Positions 9,872-20,034 of a stretch of 64,000 nt of DNA are shown piece by piece. Position 1 is the stretch's first letter. Each line of letters starts with the position of its first letter. The position numbers and the translations under genes were made by a program. The notes beneath the pieces are model-generated. The model was given only the letters and a program-made list of their open reading frames with translations, searched no databases and was not told where the DNA came from. Source of the stretch: Siphonobacter sp. BAB-5405 (GTDB lineage: Bacteria; Bacteroidota; Bacteroidia; Cytophagales; Spirosomataceae); contig NZ_NJAG01000004.1 in NCBI RefSeq assembly GCF_002872335.1, positions 14 through 64,013 of the forward strand, read 5' to 3'.

Positions 9872-12800
9872 ATGAAAAACAATAGGAAACCGAATAAGAT
9901 TTTACTCAGAATCATGCGTTTATCTATATGTCAGTTTCTATTAGTAATTCTGGGTACGACATTGGCCGCCGCGTTTGATGGCAACGGACAGGAACTACTA
10001 AATAAACGAATCACCCTGAACATCAGTAATGAAGAAGTCAGTACGGCCCTGCGACAGATCGGCAGGCAGGCGGCGGTACAATTTATGTACAGTCCGCAGG
10101 TTATTCAAGCCACCCGAAAGGTGAGCTTACAGGCTCAGAACGAGCGGCTTTCCCATATTCTGGAAACACTGTTCGGAAATGCCTCGCAGATTCGGTATAA
10201 GGTGAAAGGCTCGACGATTATTCTGCACATGGCTCAGGAGGAAGCTCTGGCTGCGGAAGGAAACAGTGTACTACTGGCAGCGAATAGCGTACAGGACCTG
10301 ACCATCACCGGAACCGTAACTGACGAAACCAACACCGGCATGCCCGGCGTGAACGTTGCCATCAAGAATACGAACCGGGGGATCACGACCGATGCCAGCG
10401 GTAATTACGCCATCAACGTACCCGACCGCGAGGCAGTACTCGTCTTCAGTTACATCGGCTACGAAAAGCAGGAATGGCCCATCGTCGGTCGGACGAAACT
10501 CAACGTACAGCTCAAGCCCAATACCAGCGATCTGAACGAAGTCGTCGTGGTGGCGTACGGTCAGCAGAAAAAAGCGACCGTTACGGGTGCCGTGGCTTCG
10601 ATCGGTACGAAAGAACTGGTACAGAGCCCCGTATCCAACCTGACCAACGCTTTGGCGGGTCGCTTACCGGGTTTGATTACGACCCAGCGTAGCGGCGAGC
10701 CCGGCGTGGATGGCAGTACGCTGTACATCCGGGGCGTGAATACCCTCAACAACGCCACGCCGATTGTGATGGTGGATGGGGTAGAACGGAGCATGGATTA
10801 TCTCGATCCGAACGACATTGAAAGCTTAACTATTTTGAAGGATGCCGCAGCTACCGCCGTGCTCGGGATGCGGGGTGCTAACGGAGCGGTTCTCGTGACT
10901 ACGAAACGAGGAAGCTCCGGAGCCCCGCAGGTAAGTTTCCGCTCGTCGATTGGGGTACAGGAGGCGACGCGTTTGCCCAAGTATCTCGGCTCGTACGATT
11001 ACGCGACTTTGTACAACGAAGCTCTGCGAAACGACGGTCAACAACCGGCTTTTACGAATCAGCAGCTGGAAGGGTACCGTGACGGGTCGTTGCCCAATAC
11101 GGATTTCTACAAGTTTCTGATGCAACCTTCCCGCGTGGCTCAGGCCAACCTGAACGTGAGCGGAGGGGGCAGTACGGCCCGGTATTTCATCTCGGCAGGG
11201 TACAACCTTCAGGAGGGAAATTACCGGCATACCAAGGAAAACAAGGATGGCTACAACGGCAATAACGTCATGAAACGCTACAACCTGCGGGCCAACGTCG
11301 ATGTGGATATTACGTCCACGCTGTCGGCCCGGCTGGATCTGGCGGGAATCCTTACCGACCGTACTGACGGAAACAACTCGGCCGGAGACATCATGAACCT
11401 GGCCAACCGGATGCCACCCATTTACCCGATCTTCAACCCCGACGGATCGATGTTTGGCAATGGTACGTTTACCCAGAACATCTACGGGGAACTGTCGCAA
11501 AAAGGTTACCGTCACTGGTATAACAACACGGTGCAGGGAACTTTTGCGTTAACCCGTAAGCTCGATTTTATCACGAAAAACCTCAGTGCCAAGGCTTCTT
11601 TCTCGTATGACAATACCAATACGCCCAACTCTTCCTTCACGCGTAGTTATGCCCTGTTCGAACCCCTTCGCAACGCTCAGGGGCAGATAACCAGCTACAA
11701 ACAGTTTGGACAGAACAGCAGTATTGATCCCAACGGGAGTTTTGGCGGTGGGGATGCCATTCGGAATACGTACTTCGAGGCGACGCTGAACTGGAATCGT
11801 CAGTTTACAGACCATGATCTGACGGGCATGTTACTCTGGAATCGCCGTTTGCAGGAATATCGTTCACAGATTCCGTATGCCTATCAGTCGCTACTCTTCC
11901 GGGGAACGTATAATTACAAGCAGAAGTACCTGCTCGAAGTGAGTGCGTCGTATCAGGGTTCGGAAAATTTCCCCCGCGAAAGCCGCTACGGTTTGTTCCC
12001 GTCTATTTCGGGAGGCTGGGTGATTTCCGAGGAAGGGTTCCTCAAAGAACACCTGCGTGCGGATGACTTCTTTAAAATCCGGGCTTCGTACGGGGAGGTG
12101 GGCAATGACCGTTCCAGCGGAGACCGGTACCCATCGGCGGCTCAACGCTTCTTGTGGTTTACTTCCTGGGGCGGTGGCGATCCGTATTACTTTGGTACGA
12201 ACGCAGCTCAGGCCAATGGCTGGTTCCAGCAAGCCATCGGTAACCCTGGCGTAACCTGGGAACGCGGTCGGCAACTGAACGTAGGGCTTGAAAGCCGCTT
12301 CTGGGGCGGTCGTCTGGGCTTTACGCTGGATTTGTTCCGCCAGCGGCGTAGCAATATCCTCATCAGCCGCAGTACACTCTCCGACGTGTTTGGTCAGGAC
12401 ATCAAGGCTCAGAACATTGGTATCGTCGATAACAAAGGCTTCGAGTTTGAGCTGACCCATGATAACAAAATTGGTCGGGTCCATTACTTCATCAAGCCGA
12501 ACGTCACGTTCGCCCGCAACAAAATTGTGTATCAGGATGAAGTGGCCCGCCCGTATCCCTGGATGCGACGTACGGGACGCCCCGTGGGTACAAAGTTCGG
12601 TCTGATTGCCGAGGGCTTTTTCCGGGATGAAGAAGACGTCAAGAGCAGTCCGTTCCAGAACTTTTCAGCCTATGGTCCCGGTGATCTGAAGTACCGCAAA
12701 CTGACGGGCGACGAGTATGACCGCGTTCAGACCAGCTTCGATGAAACGGCCATTGGTTACGCCCGTACGCCCGAAATTATCTTCGGTAGTTCCATCGGTG

Positions 12801-13249
12801 TAGATTTCGAGGGTTTTGATGTGTCGGTACTGTTGCAGGGAGCTGCTCACACCGACGTCATGCTCAATAACGAAGCCGTGTATGAATTCTTCCAGAGTGG
12901 AAAAGTAAAACCCTTCCACCTGGGTCGCTGGACGCCCGAAACGGCTGAAACGGCTACGTATCCACGTCTGCACGCTTCCACCAACGGAAACAACCACCGG
13001 GCTTCGACGTTCTGGATCAGAAGTGCGGATTACCTCCGGATCAAAAACCTGGAACTGGGGTATCGTCTGCCTAAAAAATGGCTGTCACCCATTGGCCTTT
13101 CGTACTTCCGCGTATACATCAATGGGATGAACCTCTATACCTGGGATAAACTCAAGGATTACCAGGTGGACCCTGAAATCGGTGATGGCAACGGAGCCAT
13201 GTACCCCATTCAAAAAATCTGGAACCTCGGTATCGATCTAAGATTCTAA
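9872..13249 (+). CDS. SusC/RagA-family TonB-linked outer-membrane protein with STN domain
   Basis: Large outer-membrane transporter of about 1125 residues from the ATG at 9872; an upstream in-frame start at 9752 would add 40 residues ahead of the signal sequence and is less likely. Order of domains: signal peptide, STN domain (KRITLNISNEEVSTALRQIG onward), carboxypeptidase-regulatory-like domain (ITGTVTDETNTGMPGVNV), SusC signature and plug (NEVVVVAYGQQKKATVTGAV; LYIRGVNTLNNATPIVMVDG), then a 22-strand barrel ending in DLRF. The STN domain marks a signal-transducing receptor working with FecR. It is followed after 10 bases by susD. The substrate, a glycan or peptide, cannot be inferred because no hydrolase lies nearby. 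Confidence 0.94.
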   Translation: MKNNRKPNKILLRIMRLSICQFLLVILGTTLAAAFDGNGQELLNKRITLNISNEEVSTALRQIGRQAAVQFMYSPQVIQATRKVSLQAQNERLSHILETLFGNASQIRYKVKGSTIILHMAQEEALAAEGNSVLLAANSVQDLTITGTVTDETNTGMPGVNVAIKNTNRGITTDASGNYAINVPDREAVLVFSYIGYEKQEWPIVGRTKLNVQLKPNTSDLNEVVVVAYGQQKKATVTGAVASIGTKELVQSPVSNLTNALAGRLPGLITTQRSGEPGVDGSTLYIRGVNTLNNATPIVMVDGVERSMDYLDPNDIESLTILKDAAATAVLGMRGANGAVLVTTKRGSSGAPQVSFRSSIGVQEATRLPKYLGSYDYATLYNEALRNDGQQPAFTNQQLEGYRDGSLPNTDFYKFLMQPSRVAQANLNVSGGGSTARYFISAGYNLQEGNYRHTKENKDGYNGNNVMKRYNLRANVDVDITSTLSARLDLAGILTDRTDGNNSAGDIMNLANRMPPIYPIFNPDGSMFGNGTFTQNIYGELSQKGYRHWYNNTVQGTFALTRKLDFITKNLSAKASFSYDNTNTPNSSFTRSYALFEPLRNAQGQITSYKQFGQNSSIDPNGSFGGGDAIRNTYFEATLNWNRQFTDHDLTGMLLWNRRLQEYRSQIPYAYQSLLFRGTYNYKQKYLLEVSASYQGSENFPRESRYGLFPSISGGWVISEEGFLKEHLRADDFFKIRASYGEVGNDRSSGDRYPSAAQRFLWFTSWGGGDPYYFGTNAAQANGWFQQAIGNPGVTWERGRQLNVGLESRFWGGRLGFTLDLFRQRRSNILISRSTLSDVFGQDIKAQNIGIVDNKGFEFELTHDNKIGRVHYFIKPNVTFARNKIVYQDEVARPYPWMRRTGRPVGTKFGLIAEGFFRDEEDVKSSPFQNFSAYGPGDLKYRKLTGDEYDRVQTSFDETAIGYARTPEIIFGSSIGVDFEGFDVSVLLQGAAHTDVMLNNEAVYEFFQSGKVKPFHLGRWTPETAETATYPRLHASTNGNNHRASTFWIRSADYLRIKNLELGYRLPKKWLSPIGLSYFRVYINGMNLYTWDKLKDYQVDPEIGDGNGAMYPIQKIWNLGIDLRF

Positions 13250-13259
13250 GCCTACCGCT

Positions 13260-14933
13260 ATGAAACATACTCGTATTCTCGCTTTATTTCTGGCTTTGCA
13301 ACTGGCCACGGGTTGCAAGAGCGACTTTCTGGACCGGGCCGCCGTAACCCAGCAGCAGGACGAAGACATTTTCACCAGCTTCGTCATGACCGATCAGGTT
13401 GTCAATAACCTCTACCGTCGCATTCGCGGACCGTACACGTACCTGGGTGGGTACTCGATGTCTTCGGGTACGGACGAATCCAAAGACGCTTCGACCTGGA
13501 TGGGCTCCATGAGTTTTAACAACGGCTCCTGGTCGGGTAACAATAATCCGATTGGTAATACCTGGCGGGAAGGCTATGTCGCTATTCGGCAGGCCAATAC
13601 CCTGCTGGCGGGCATTGAAAAATACAAAACGCCGGATGATGCCAACAACCCCGGCTTTTTGCAAAACCGGATCGGTGAAGTCTACTTCCTGCGGGCCTAT
13701 TACCTGGCCGATCTGATGCGGCAATTTGGGGGCGTACTGATTGTCAATCGGGTACTGGAACAGACGGATATGGAAGGATTGAACCAGCCCCGTAGTTCGT
13801 ACGATGCCTGTTTACAGCAGGTAATCGCCGATTGCGACGAAGCGTATAAACGCGTGGCGGCTTCGTATCCTTCCAATCAGGTCGGTCGGGTGACGAAAGG
13901 AACCTGTCTGGCCCTGAAAGCCCGGATGATGCTGTATTCCGCGAGTCCACTGTGGGCCATTGCCGGAAAAACGGGTTTTCGGCCCGACATCAGCAGCAAT
14001 GCAACCGCTTCTGATCCCGAAAAATGGAAAAAAGCCGCCGATGCCGCCAAGGCCGTTATCGACCTGAATTACACGCTCGAACCCACGCTGAAGGATCGGC
14101 AGGAAATGTACAAAAGCCGTACACTACAGAGTAACGAAGTGATTTGGGTACGGATGCGGGAATCCAATCAGGATTACGACCGCTATCTGTTCCCGTACGG
14201 TAGCAACGGCTGGTCGGGGGCATCGCCCACGCAAAACCTGGTGGATGACTACGAAATGGCCAACGGATTACCCATCAGCGATCCGGCTTCTGGCTACGAT
14301 CCGGCTCGGCCCTACGAAAATCGTGAACCTCGTTTTTATTCCGACATCACCTACAACGGCTCGACCTGGAAAGGCCGCAAAATCGAAACCTACGCGGGTG
14401 GAAAAGATGAGCAGAGTACCGCAACCGATCGTACCCGAACGGGGTACAGCAACCGGAAACTGGCCGACGAGAACATTACCATCGGGCAGGGGCAAGGCCG
14501 GGACATCCACGGGGTTATTTTCCGATTGGGTGAGTTTTATCTGAATTACGCCGAGGCTCTGAACGAGTACGATCCGGGCAACGCCGATATTCTCAAATAC
14601 GTAAACCTGATTCGGAAACGGGCAGGAGCGAAGGAATTGCCCGCCGGACTGACGCAGGCCCAGATGCGGCAACGCATCCGGAATGAACGACGGATCGAAC
14701 TGGCTTTCGAGAATCACCGCTTCTGGGACGTACGCCGCTGGAAGATTGCCGAAAACACCGAAAAAACCATTTACGGCATGAAGCCTGTGTTGGATGCCAA
14801 CGCTCCCGGCGGGTTCCGGTACGAACGATTCAAGGTAGAAGATCGTCTCTGGCGAAATGCCATGTACGTGCTACCCATTACCACCGACGAAACCCTGCGA
14901 AATCCGAATCTGGTGCAGAACGAAGGCTGGTAA
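13260..14933 (+). CDS. SusD/RagB-family nutrient-binding outer-membrane lipoprotein
   Basis: A 557-residue surface lipoprotein. The signal peptide ends at a lipobox (LQLATGCKSD, lipidated Cys near residue 19), followed by the SusD-like N-terminal TPR region (IRQANTLLAGIEKY; EVYFLRAYYLADLMRQFGGV) and the C-terminal SusD domain (IRNERRIELAFENHRFWDVRRWK). It caps the SusC barrel and binds substrate before import. It starts 10 bases after susC, so the two are co-transcribed. The strong terminator after it ends the operon. Confidence 0.95.
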   Translation: MKHTRILALFLALQLATGCKSDFLDRAAVTQQQDEDIFTSFVMTDQVVNNLYRRIRGPYTYLGGYSMSSGTDESKDASTWMGSMSFNNGSWSGNNNPIGNTWREGYVAIRQANTLLAGIEKYKTPDDANNPGFLQNRIGEVYFLRAYYLADLMRQFGGVLIVNRVLEQTDMEGLNQPRSSYDACLQQVIADCDEAYKRVAASYPSNQVGRVTKGTCLALKARMMLYSASPLWAIAGKTGFRPDISSNATASDPEKWKKAADAAKAVIDLNYTLEPTLKDRQEMYKSRTLQSNEVIWVRMRESNQDYDRYLFPYGSNGWSGASPTQNLVDDYEMANGLPISDPASGYDPARPYENREPRFYSDITYNGSTWKGRKIETYAGGKDEQSTATDRTRTGYSNRKLADENITIGQGQGRDIHGVIFRLGEFYLNYAEALNEYDPGNADILKYVNLIRKRAGAKELPAGLTQAQMRQRIRNERRIELAFENHRFWDVRRWKIAENTEKTIYGMKPVLDANAPGGFRYERFKVEDRLWRNAMYVLPITTDETLRNPNLVQNEGW

Positions 14934-14961
14934 GCCAAAGAGTTAACCTTCAATGTATCGA

Positions 14962-15000
14962 AAGGGCCGGTAGCGTATTGCTATCGGCCCTTGTTTTTTT
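14962..15000 (+). terminator. Rho-independent terminator of the susCD operon
   Basis: A 13-base stem with one G-A mismatch (AAGGGCCGGTAGC / GCTATCGGCCCTT), a 5-base loop and a run of seven T at 14994-15000. It lies 28 bases after the susD stop codon. Confidence 0.9.
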
Positions 15001-15135
15001 CCGGAAAAGCGTAGGGTTTTCGTACGGACTTTAATCTGTGACAGGCTTATTCTGAACGGGTTGTATGCCTGGAAATCCGTGCGAAATAAGGTCGTGGAGT
15101 ATCCGGCAGTTTTCTTTTTCCAGGAAAACGAAAAG

Positions 15136-16716
15136 CTACCTGAGCAGGCGTTTATAAACCCGGACCCCTTCGATGTCCTGAATCAATCGGTAATGCGAAG
15201 CAATGTACCGGGCCACTTCGGGGGTAGCTTCGTGGTGTTCGGCAATTGTACCGTAAAAGGTAAGAGCCGTACCGCAAACGTCTACAAATATCGTCGGCTG
15301 GTTTTCTTCCAGATCGTGAATGAAATCCCTGACCCGAACGTCGTGCAGTGGACTGGGCCAGAAAATACCAATGGTGTACGGATAGCGATAACCCATGGGC
15401 CGTTGGGCGTACACGTACAGGCGATCGAACCAGCCCCAGAGTACCATCCGTTCTTCGGGTTTACTATTGGCCCGAATGACTGAAGCCACGCGTTGCGTAA
15501 GGGCTTCATTCGCCGTAGGCAGTACCGGTCCGCGTTGATTGAGGTTATAACCTGCCTGAAATCCAGCGGCGAGTAAGACAATACCCAGCACGGTTTTCTG
15601 CGTGCGAACGGATAAATCGCGAGCCCAGATGCCTAACGCAACGGGGACCAGAAAAGGTACATACAGGGCGTAATGGTGAAAATTATTGCCTGACTGCAAC
15701 ATCGCATAGTACGTAGTCAGGAGTAATACCAGAGCCAGCCAGTCGTACGTAGTTTTTGTTTTTCGCAGGAAATGAACGAACAACCCGGCCGTTGCCAGCA
15801 GGAGACCGGCCGCGTACCACCGTACATCCGGGCTGGCCAGGGTCAGGTACAGAAAGCGTACAGGGGTAAAGCGTTCCCAGGTGGTCAGTTTCGAAAATTC
15901 GTCGGTGTAGCTGTAGTAGAAATAATACAGGAAGTAGTGATTCCAGAACGTTTCCAGCTGACCTGAGCCTGCGTAGTACGCCACGAAGCCCAGCGTGGGC
16001 AATAAACCGCCGAGGCCCAATAGAACCACGGCCATCCACTGGCGGGATCGCAGCCAGGTAAAGCCCGCAAAAGCGGCAATGACCAGGCCCATCGGAGCAT
16101 TCTGGAATTTGGCGTACGGCAGTAATCCCAGCAGTAATCCCACGACCAGAGCACCCCAGGCCACCGGACGTTCAGCCCAGTAAAAAAAGCCCCAGAGAGC
16201 CAGGGCCAGCAACCACATGCTGGCCACTTCCGAGTTGTAGGCCACGTGGTCCATGTAGCCCGTCGTACCGACAAAGGCAGCCAGTGCCGCCACGAAAATA
16301 AAAGCCCGTCCGGATTTCCAGCCCAGGGCTTTGAGTATCCCCGCCAAAGCTAGCAGGGTAATACACCACAAGAACACACTGAGCCACTCGGCTCCGCCGT
16401 AGGTGAGGGGCAGGCCCAGAAGACTGGCCAGCCAGAGGGGAGCAACCGTGAAGGGCCGTCCGTCCGTATAATTCAGCCAGGTCCAGACCGGATCGGCGGC
16501 CCGTCGGATGGTGAGCGTACCCGTCAGCCAGGTGCTGGTATCTACGTTTGGCTCGTACTGTACGATATTTGAGCTACGACTGAGCAATACCCAGCCGATG
16601 AGTACATAGAAAAGCCAGGGAGCATTTTCCGTCCGCTTCTGATTGCCCCAGACGTACAGCAAAATCAGAAACCAGCCGAGAAGAAGCAGTATTCGAATCC
16701 ACACGGGTTCAGCCAT
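15136..16716 (-). CDS. GT-C-fold membrane glycosyltransferase-like protein
   Basis: A 526-residue multi-spanning membrane protein, last gene of the minus-strand glycan operon; its start overlaps the preceding methyltransferase gene by 8 bases. The first large loop carries EPNVDTSTWL, a GT-C-type acidic motif. About ten membrane helices follow, and then a soluble domain that starts with MVLWGWFDRLYVYAQRPMG and ends IEGVRVYKRLL. It is a divergent paralogue of the protein at 2085-3704. With the polyprenyl-phosphate GT2 in the same operon it would fit a two-step scheme in which a lipid-linked sugar is made inside the cell and transferred outside. The acceptor is unknown. Confidence 0.75.
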   Translation of the reverse strand: MAEPVWIRILLLLGWFLILLYVWGNQKRTENAPWLFYVLIGWVLLSRSSNIVQYEPNVDTSTWLTGTLTIRRAADPVWTWLNYTDGRPFTVAPLWLASLLGLPLTYGGAEWLSVFLWCITLLALAGILKALGWKSGRAFIFVAALAAFVGTTGYMDHVAYNSEVASMWLLALALWGFFYWAERPVAWGALVVGLLLGLLPYAKFQNAPMGLVIAAFAGFTWLRSRQWMAVVLLGLGGLLPTLGFVAYYAGSGQLETFWNHYFLYYFYYSYTDEFSKLTTWERFTPVRFLYLTLASPDVRWYAAGLLLATAGLFVHFLRKTKTTYDWLALVLLLTTYYAMLQSGNNFHHYALYVPFLVPVALGIWARDLSVRTQKTVLGIVLLAAGFQAGYNLNQRGPVLPTANEALTQRVASVIRANSKPEERMVLWGWFDRLYVYAQRPMGYRYPYTIGIFWPSPLHDVRVRDFIHDLEENQPTIFVDVCGTALTFYGTIAEHHEATPEVARYIASHYRLIQDIEGVRVYKRLLR

Positions 16717-17479
16717 GGGTCACTTCCATTACAGTAAATACTGAACTGCCTAGCGGAGCCAGCGGTAAGAGCGTTTCCTCCAGTTTCATACACCCATTCA
16801 ACAGCTGATTGACGGGAGTGGCGGGCAGGTGCACGTCCGAAGACAGCGTTTCCACATTGATCCAGCCCCGTTTGAGTTGCAGGTTTTGCCAGCTCCGGAC
16901 GACTGCGATGGGTGGGAACAGCATAAAACTCCAGTAGCCGCCTTTCCAGACATGAAAGCCTGTCTGCTGAGCGTATTTTTTTAATTCCGGCAGTACAAAT
17001 CGTTTAGGAATTTTCAGAGCTACTGCGTGCGTACCGCCCAGCCAAGAGAACGCATTATTGTTGGTAATGAATACGCCACCGGGCCGGAGTCGCCGCCGAA
17101 ATTCCTTTAAAATCTGAACAATCTGCGTATCGTTCAGATAGCAGAATACGTCGTTGCAGATAATGACGTCGTACGTTCGGTCTGGCTGATAACGCTCAAC
17201 CGCCAACAAATTATGAAAGGCGACTTCGAAGCCGCGTTCCCGCGAAAAAGCAACGGCATCCTCGGAGGCATCAAAACCTTCCAGCCGCTGGTAGCCCTGC
17301 TGCCGCAGACTTTCGAGGAGCCCTCCCGTACCACAGCCCGCATCCAGAATTGCCAAATCTTTCCGCTCACCAAAGCGTTCGGTAAGGGTACGGGCTACCC
17401 GCCGGTGTAGACTTCGATACCACCAGAGCGACTGCTCGGTAGCGTGCATCCGTTCGTATTCCTGACGTTTACCAATCAT
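16709..17479 (-). CDS. Class I SAM-dependent methyltransferase
   Basis: A 256-residue Rossmann-fold methyltransferase. Motif I is ILDAGCGTGGLLESL (about residues 43-57), the acidic residue after strand 2 is in LEGFDASEDAV, and the motif IV region is YDVIICNDVFCYL. The closest general type is the UbiE/Methyltransf_11 group, which says little about substrate. It overlaps the GT2 gene upstream by 4 bases (stop/start ATGA) and the GT-C gene downstream by 8, so it is translationally coupled in a glycan operon. Methylation of a sugar or lipid-linked intermediate is an inference from position. Confidence 0.82.
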   Translation of the reverse strand: MIGKRQEYERMHATEQSLWWYRSLHRRVARTLTERFGERKDLAILDAGCGTGGLLESLRQQGYQRLEGFDASEDAVAFSRERGFEVAFHNLLAVERYQPDRTYDVIICNDVFCYLNDTQIVQILKEFRRRLRPGGVFITNNNAFSWLGGTHAVALKIPKRFVLPELKKYAQQTGFHVWKGGYWSFMLFPPIAVVRSWQNLQLKRGWINVETLSSDVHLPATPVNQLLNGCMKLEETLLPLAPLGSSVFTVMEVTHG

Positions 17480-18405
17480 GAAAAAATTTCTTTCGGAAGG
17501 ATCGTTTTTTTGACGACGAACTGAGGTAGTCCGTTTTGCGTCATGAAAATTTTCCCGATGTATTCCCCCACCAAACCTAGCCCAACGAGCTGAATGCCTC
17601 CCAGAAAAAAGACGGTCAGCCAGATTAGATGATCCGTTGCGGGTAAGTGTCTGCTTAAAAGCGAAGTCGCCATTTCGGTCAAACTACCCAGGATACTCAG
17701 GAGAATCAATACGAATCCCGTATTGGTAACGAGCCGAATGGGGCGGGGCGAATAGCAGAAAAGAATGTTGAGAAAAAGAGAAATCAGTTTCCGTAACGTG
17801 TAACTCGAACCGCCCTCGCGTTTGTGGTGTTCGACGGCTACCTTGCCCACGTTACGGGTCACGCGGAAAATAAGTCCATCGAGATACGGATACGGTCCCG
17901 TATAGCGAATCATTTCCCGTACCACCTCCTGCCGGATCAGCTTGAAACTCGACAAGTACAGATCATGGGGTTTGTCGAGTAGCCGGGTCGTCATCTGATT
18001 GACAACCCAACTGCCTGTATTACGAAAAAGCGAATGCTGCTTGGTCTGATAATAGGAATACACGACGTCATACTGACCGCGTTCGGCTTCGGCAACGAGC
18101 TTGAGAATTTCGGAAGGAGGATTCTGGAAATCATCATCGACCATCACGCAGTAGCGGCCTTCGGCGTAATGCAGGCCGCACATGACGGCGTTGAACTCAC
18201 CAAAGTTGCGGCGAAGTGAAATGAACTTCACTTGCTGAAAGCGTTCAGCCAGTTCCGTACAGATGACTTCTGAACGGTCTGGACTTCCATCGTTCACCAG
18301 TACAATTTCCATCCGGTACGTCCGCAGGGTTGACAGAATCCGTTCGACCAGCGGAGCAATCGTGTTTTCACTTTTGTAAACCGGAATGATGACACTGATG
18401 TCCAT
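17476..18405 (-). CDS. Family 2 glycosyltransferase, polyprenyl-phosphate type (ArnC/GtrB-like)
   Basis: About 309 residues from the ATG at 18405. The GT-A domain (DISVIIPVYKSENTI; MVDDDFQNPP, a DxD-type motif) is followed by two C-terminal membrane helices (about 225-290), the arrangement of ArnC, GtrB and dolichyl-phosphate-mannose synthases. Such enzymes load a nucleotide-activated sugar onto undecaprenyl phosphate on the cytoplasmic side. Here it would feed the GT-C protein in the same operon. A TTG five codons upstream is a poorer start. A 154-base gap separates it from the aminotransferase gene upstream. Confidence 0.87.
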   Translation of the reverse strand: MDISVIIPVYKSENTIAPLVERILSTLRTYRMEIVLVNDGSPDRSEVICTELAERFQQVKFISLRRNFGEFNAVMCGLHYAEGRYCVMVDDDFQNPPSEILKLVAEAERGQYDVVYSYYQTKQHSLFRNTGSWVVNQMTTRLLDKPHDLYLSSFKLIRQEVVREMIRYTGPYPYLDGLIFRVTRNVGKVAVEHHKREGGSSYTLRKLISLFLNILFCYSPRPIRLVTNTGFVLILLSILGSLTEMATSLLSRHLPATDHLIWLTVFFLGGIQLVGLGLVGEYIGKIFMTQNGLPQFVVKKTILPKEIFS

Positions 18406-18559
18406 GCGTAAAATGTTCAATTTTGAGTTTTCTTTTTCCAGTTTGGTTTGAGTTTTTCCTAAAGTTACGCCCCATACAAACGCCGGACGCCCCAGTATTT
18501 AAATGACCTCTATCGATTGCCGGTACCACTGAAAACAGTAAACTAGAAAATCGAAAACA

Positions 18560-19669
18560 TTATACCTCATTCGCAACGACCAGGCTGTAGGCATTCACCG
18601 CCTGAATAATCTGGGCCACTTCCTGATCCGTCAGCGTAGGGTAGAGGGGTAAACTCACCACTTCGCGGTGCAATTGTTCCGTCAGCGGCAGGGAAAGGTG
18701 ATGATACTCGGCGTAGGCCACCTGCTGGTGCGGGGGTACGGGATAGTGAATGGCCGTTTGAATGCCCTGTTCGGCCAGATACGCCATGAATTCTTCCCGT
18801 TGCGGAGCCCGAACTACAAACAAGTGCCAGACGTCCTGATCGTAGGTTTGAGCGGCGGGGAGTTGCAAAAGGGAATTCTGGATTTCCGTTAAAAACCGAT
18901 GGGCAATGTGCCGTCTCCGCTGGTTGTCGGCCTCCAGGTTCGGTAATTTTACCCGCAGGAGGGCCGCCTGAATTTCATCCAGCCGACTATTGGTTCCCTG
19001 CAATTCGTTGTAGTATTTTATCTCCGAACCGTAATTGCGGAGCAGCGTGATACGACGGGCCAGTTCAGCGTCATTCGTAGTCACCGCTCCGGCATCGCCC
19101 AGGGCTCCCAGGTTTTTGGTCGGATAAAAACTAAAAGCAGCTGCATCACTCAGATTTCCCGCTTTTTGTCCCTGATACAAGGCTCCGTGAGACTGAGCCG
19201 CGTCTTCTACAATCTTTAGGTTATACCGACGGGCTAATTCCCAGATGGGCTTCATGTCACAGCATTTGCCATAGAGATGTACCACTAAAATAGCCCGGGT
19301 CTGGTCCGTAATCTGGGCTTCAATCAACTGAGGATCGATATTGTAGGTGGCCATGTCGGGTTCCACAAAGCGAGGAACGAGCCCGGCATTGGTAATGCTC
19401 AGTACGGAGGCCACATAGGTATGAGCCGGTACGATTACTTCACTACCCGCGGGAAGCTCCAGGGCTTTGAAAATCAACGTCAGAGCATCCAGGCCATTGC
19501 CTACACCCAGGCAGTGCGAAGTACCACAGTAACGAGCCCATTCCGTTTCAAAGGCCGCCAGTTCTTTTCCCAGAATGTACCATCCGGAAGTGAGCACGCG
19601 TTGAGCAGCGGCTAATAGCTCAGTTTCATAAGGTCGGTTTTCCCGACCTAAGTCCAGGTGGGCAATCAT
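18560..19669 (-). CDS. DegT/DnrJ/EryC1/StrS sugar aminotransferase, FdtB-like
   Basis: A 369-residue PLP-dependent aminotransferase of nucleotide-sugar synthesis. The PLP Lys is K185 in [27 protein letters not shown] (about 154-163) contains the Asp that contacts the pyridine nitrogen. The N-terminal [14 protein letters not shown] is usual in this family. It overlaps the FdtA-like gene upstream by 4 bases (ATGA). FdtA plus FdtB converts dTDP-4-keto-6-deoxyglucose to a dTDP-3-amino-3,6-dideoxyhexose. QdtB or a similar 3-aminotransferase is equally possible; which one cannot be told by eye. Confidence 0.85.
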   Translation of the reverse strand: MIAHLDLGRENRPYETELLAAAQRVLTSGWYILGKELAAFETEWARYCGTSHCLGVGNGLDALTLIFKALELPAGSEVIVPAHTYVASVLSITNAGLVPRFVEPDMATYNIDPQLIEAQITDQTRAILVVHLYGKCCDMKPIWELARRYNLKIVEDAAQSHGALYQGQKAGNLSDAAAFSFYPTKNLGALGDAGAVTTNDAELARRITLLRNYGSEIKYYNELQGTNSRLDEIQAALLRVKLPNLEADNQRRRHIAHRFLTEIQNSLLQLPAAQTYDQDVWHLFVVRAPQREEFMAYLAEQGIQTAIHYPVPPHQQVAYAEYHHLSLPLTEQLHREVVSLPLYPTLTDQEVAQIIQAVNAYSLVVANEV

Positions 19670-20034
19670 GGCTTTTCGTAGAAATAATCGTCTAAATCGT
19701 AATAATAATTAGAAAGTACTAGTAAAACCGAACCGGTTGAAAACTGATCCATCATCAGCCAGTCGGCAGGTTCAACGACTAGGCATTTTTGCGGGGAGTT
19801 TAAGTTGTACTGTGTGGTTCCTGACTGATTAGTAATTTCAATCCGACAACTGCCGTTTAGACAAACCAACGCCTGATGTGACTGCAAATGACCGTGTTTG
19901 GCCCGCTGATGATCCTGAGGAACGCCATACACGAAAAAGGCCCTTTTGATATCTCCTGGCAATATTTTCTCAAATACTCCCAAATAACCGATCTCAGCGG
20001 TACCGAATGTATCCAGCTCTACTAGAGTGGCCAT
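19666..20034 (-). CDS. FdtA/QdtA-like dTDP-4-keto-6-deoxyhexose 3,4-ketoisomerase (WxcM-like cupin)
   Basis: A 122-residue single-domain cupin. The His pair of FdtA-type enzymes is present as H47 and H49 in [11 protein letters not shown]; the following [12 protein letters not shown] and the C-terminal [18 protein letters not shown] are typical of the family. It is first in the minus-strand glycan operon and overlaps the aminotransferase gene. The His pair is set in RAKHGH rather than the usual RGxHAH, a mild departure. The substrate would come from RmlA/RmlB encoded 17 kb away. The 3,4- versus other ketoisomerase specificity is uncertain. Confidence 0.82.
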   Translation of the reverse strand: MATLVELDTFGTAEIGYLGVFEKILPGDIKRAFFVYGVPQDHQRAKHGHLQSHQALVCLNGSCRIEITNQSGTTQYNLNSPQKCLVVEPADWLMMDQFSTGSVLLVLSNYYYDLDDYFYEKP

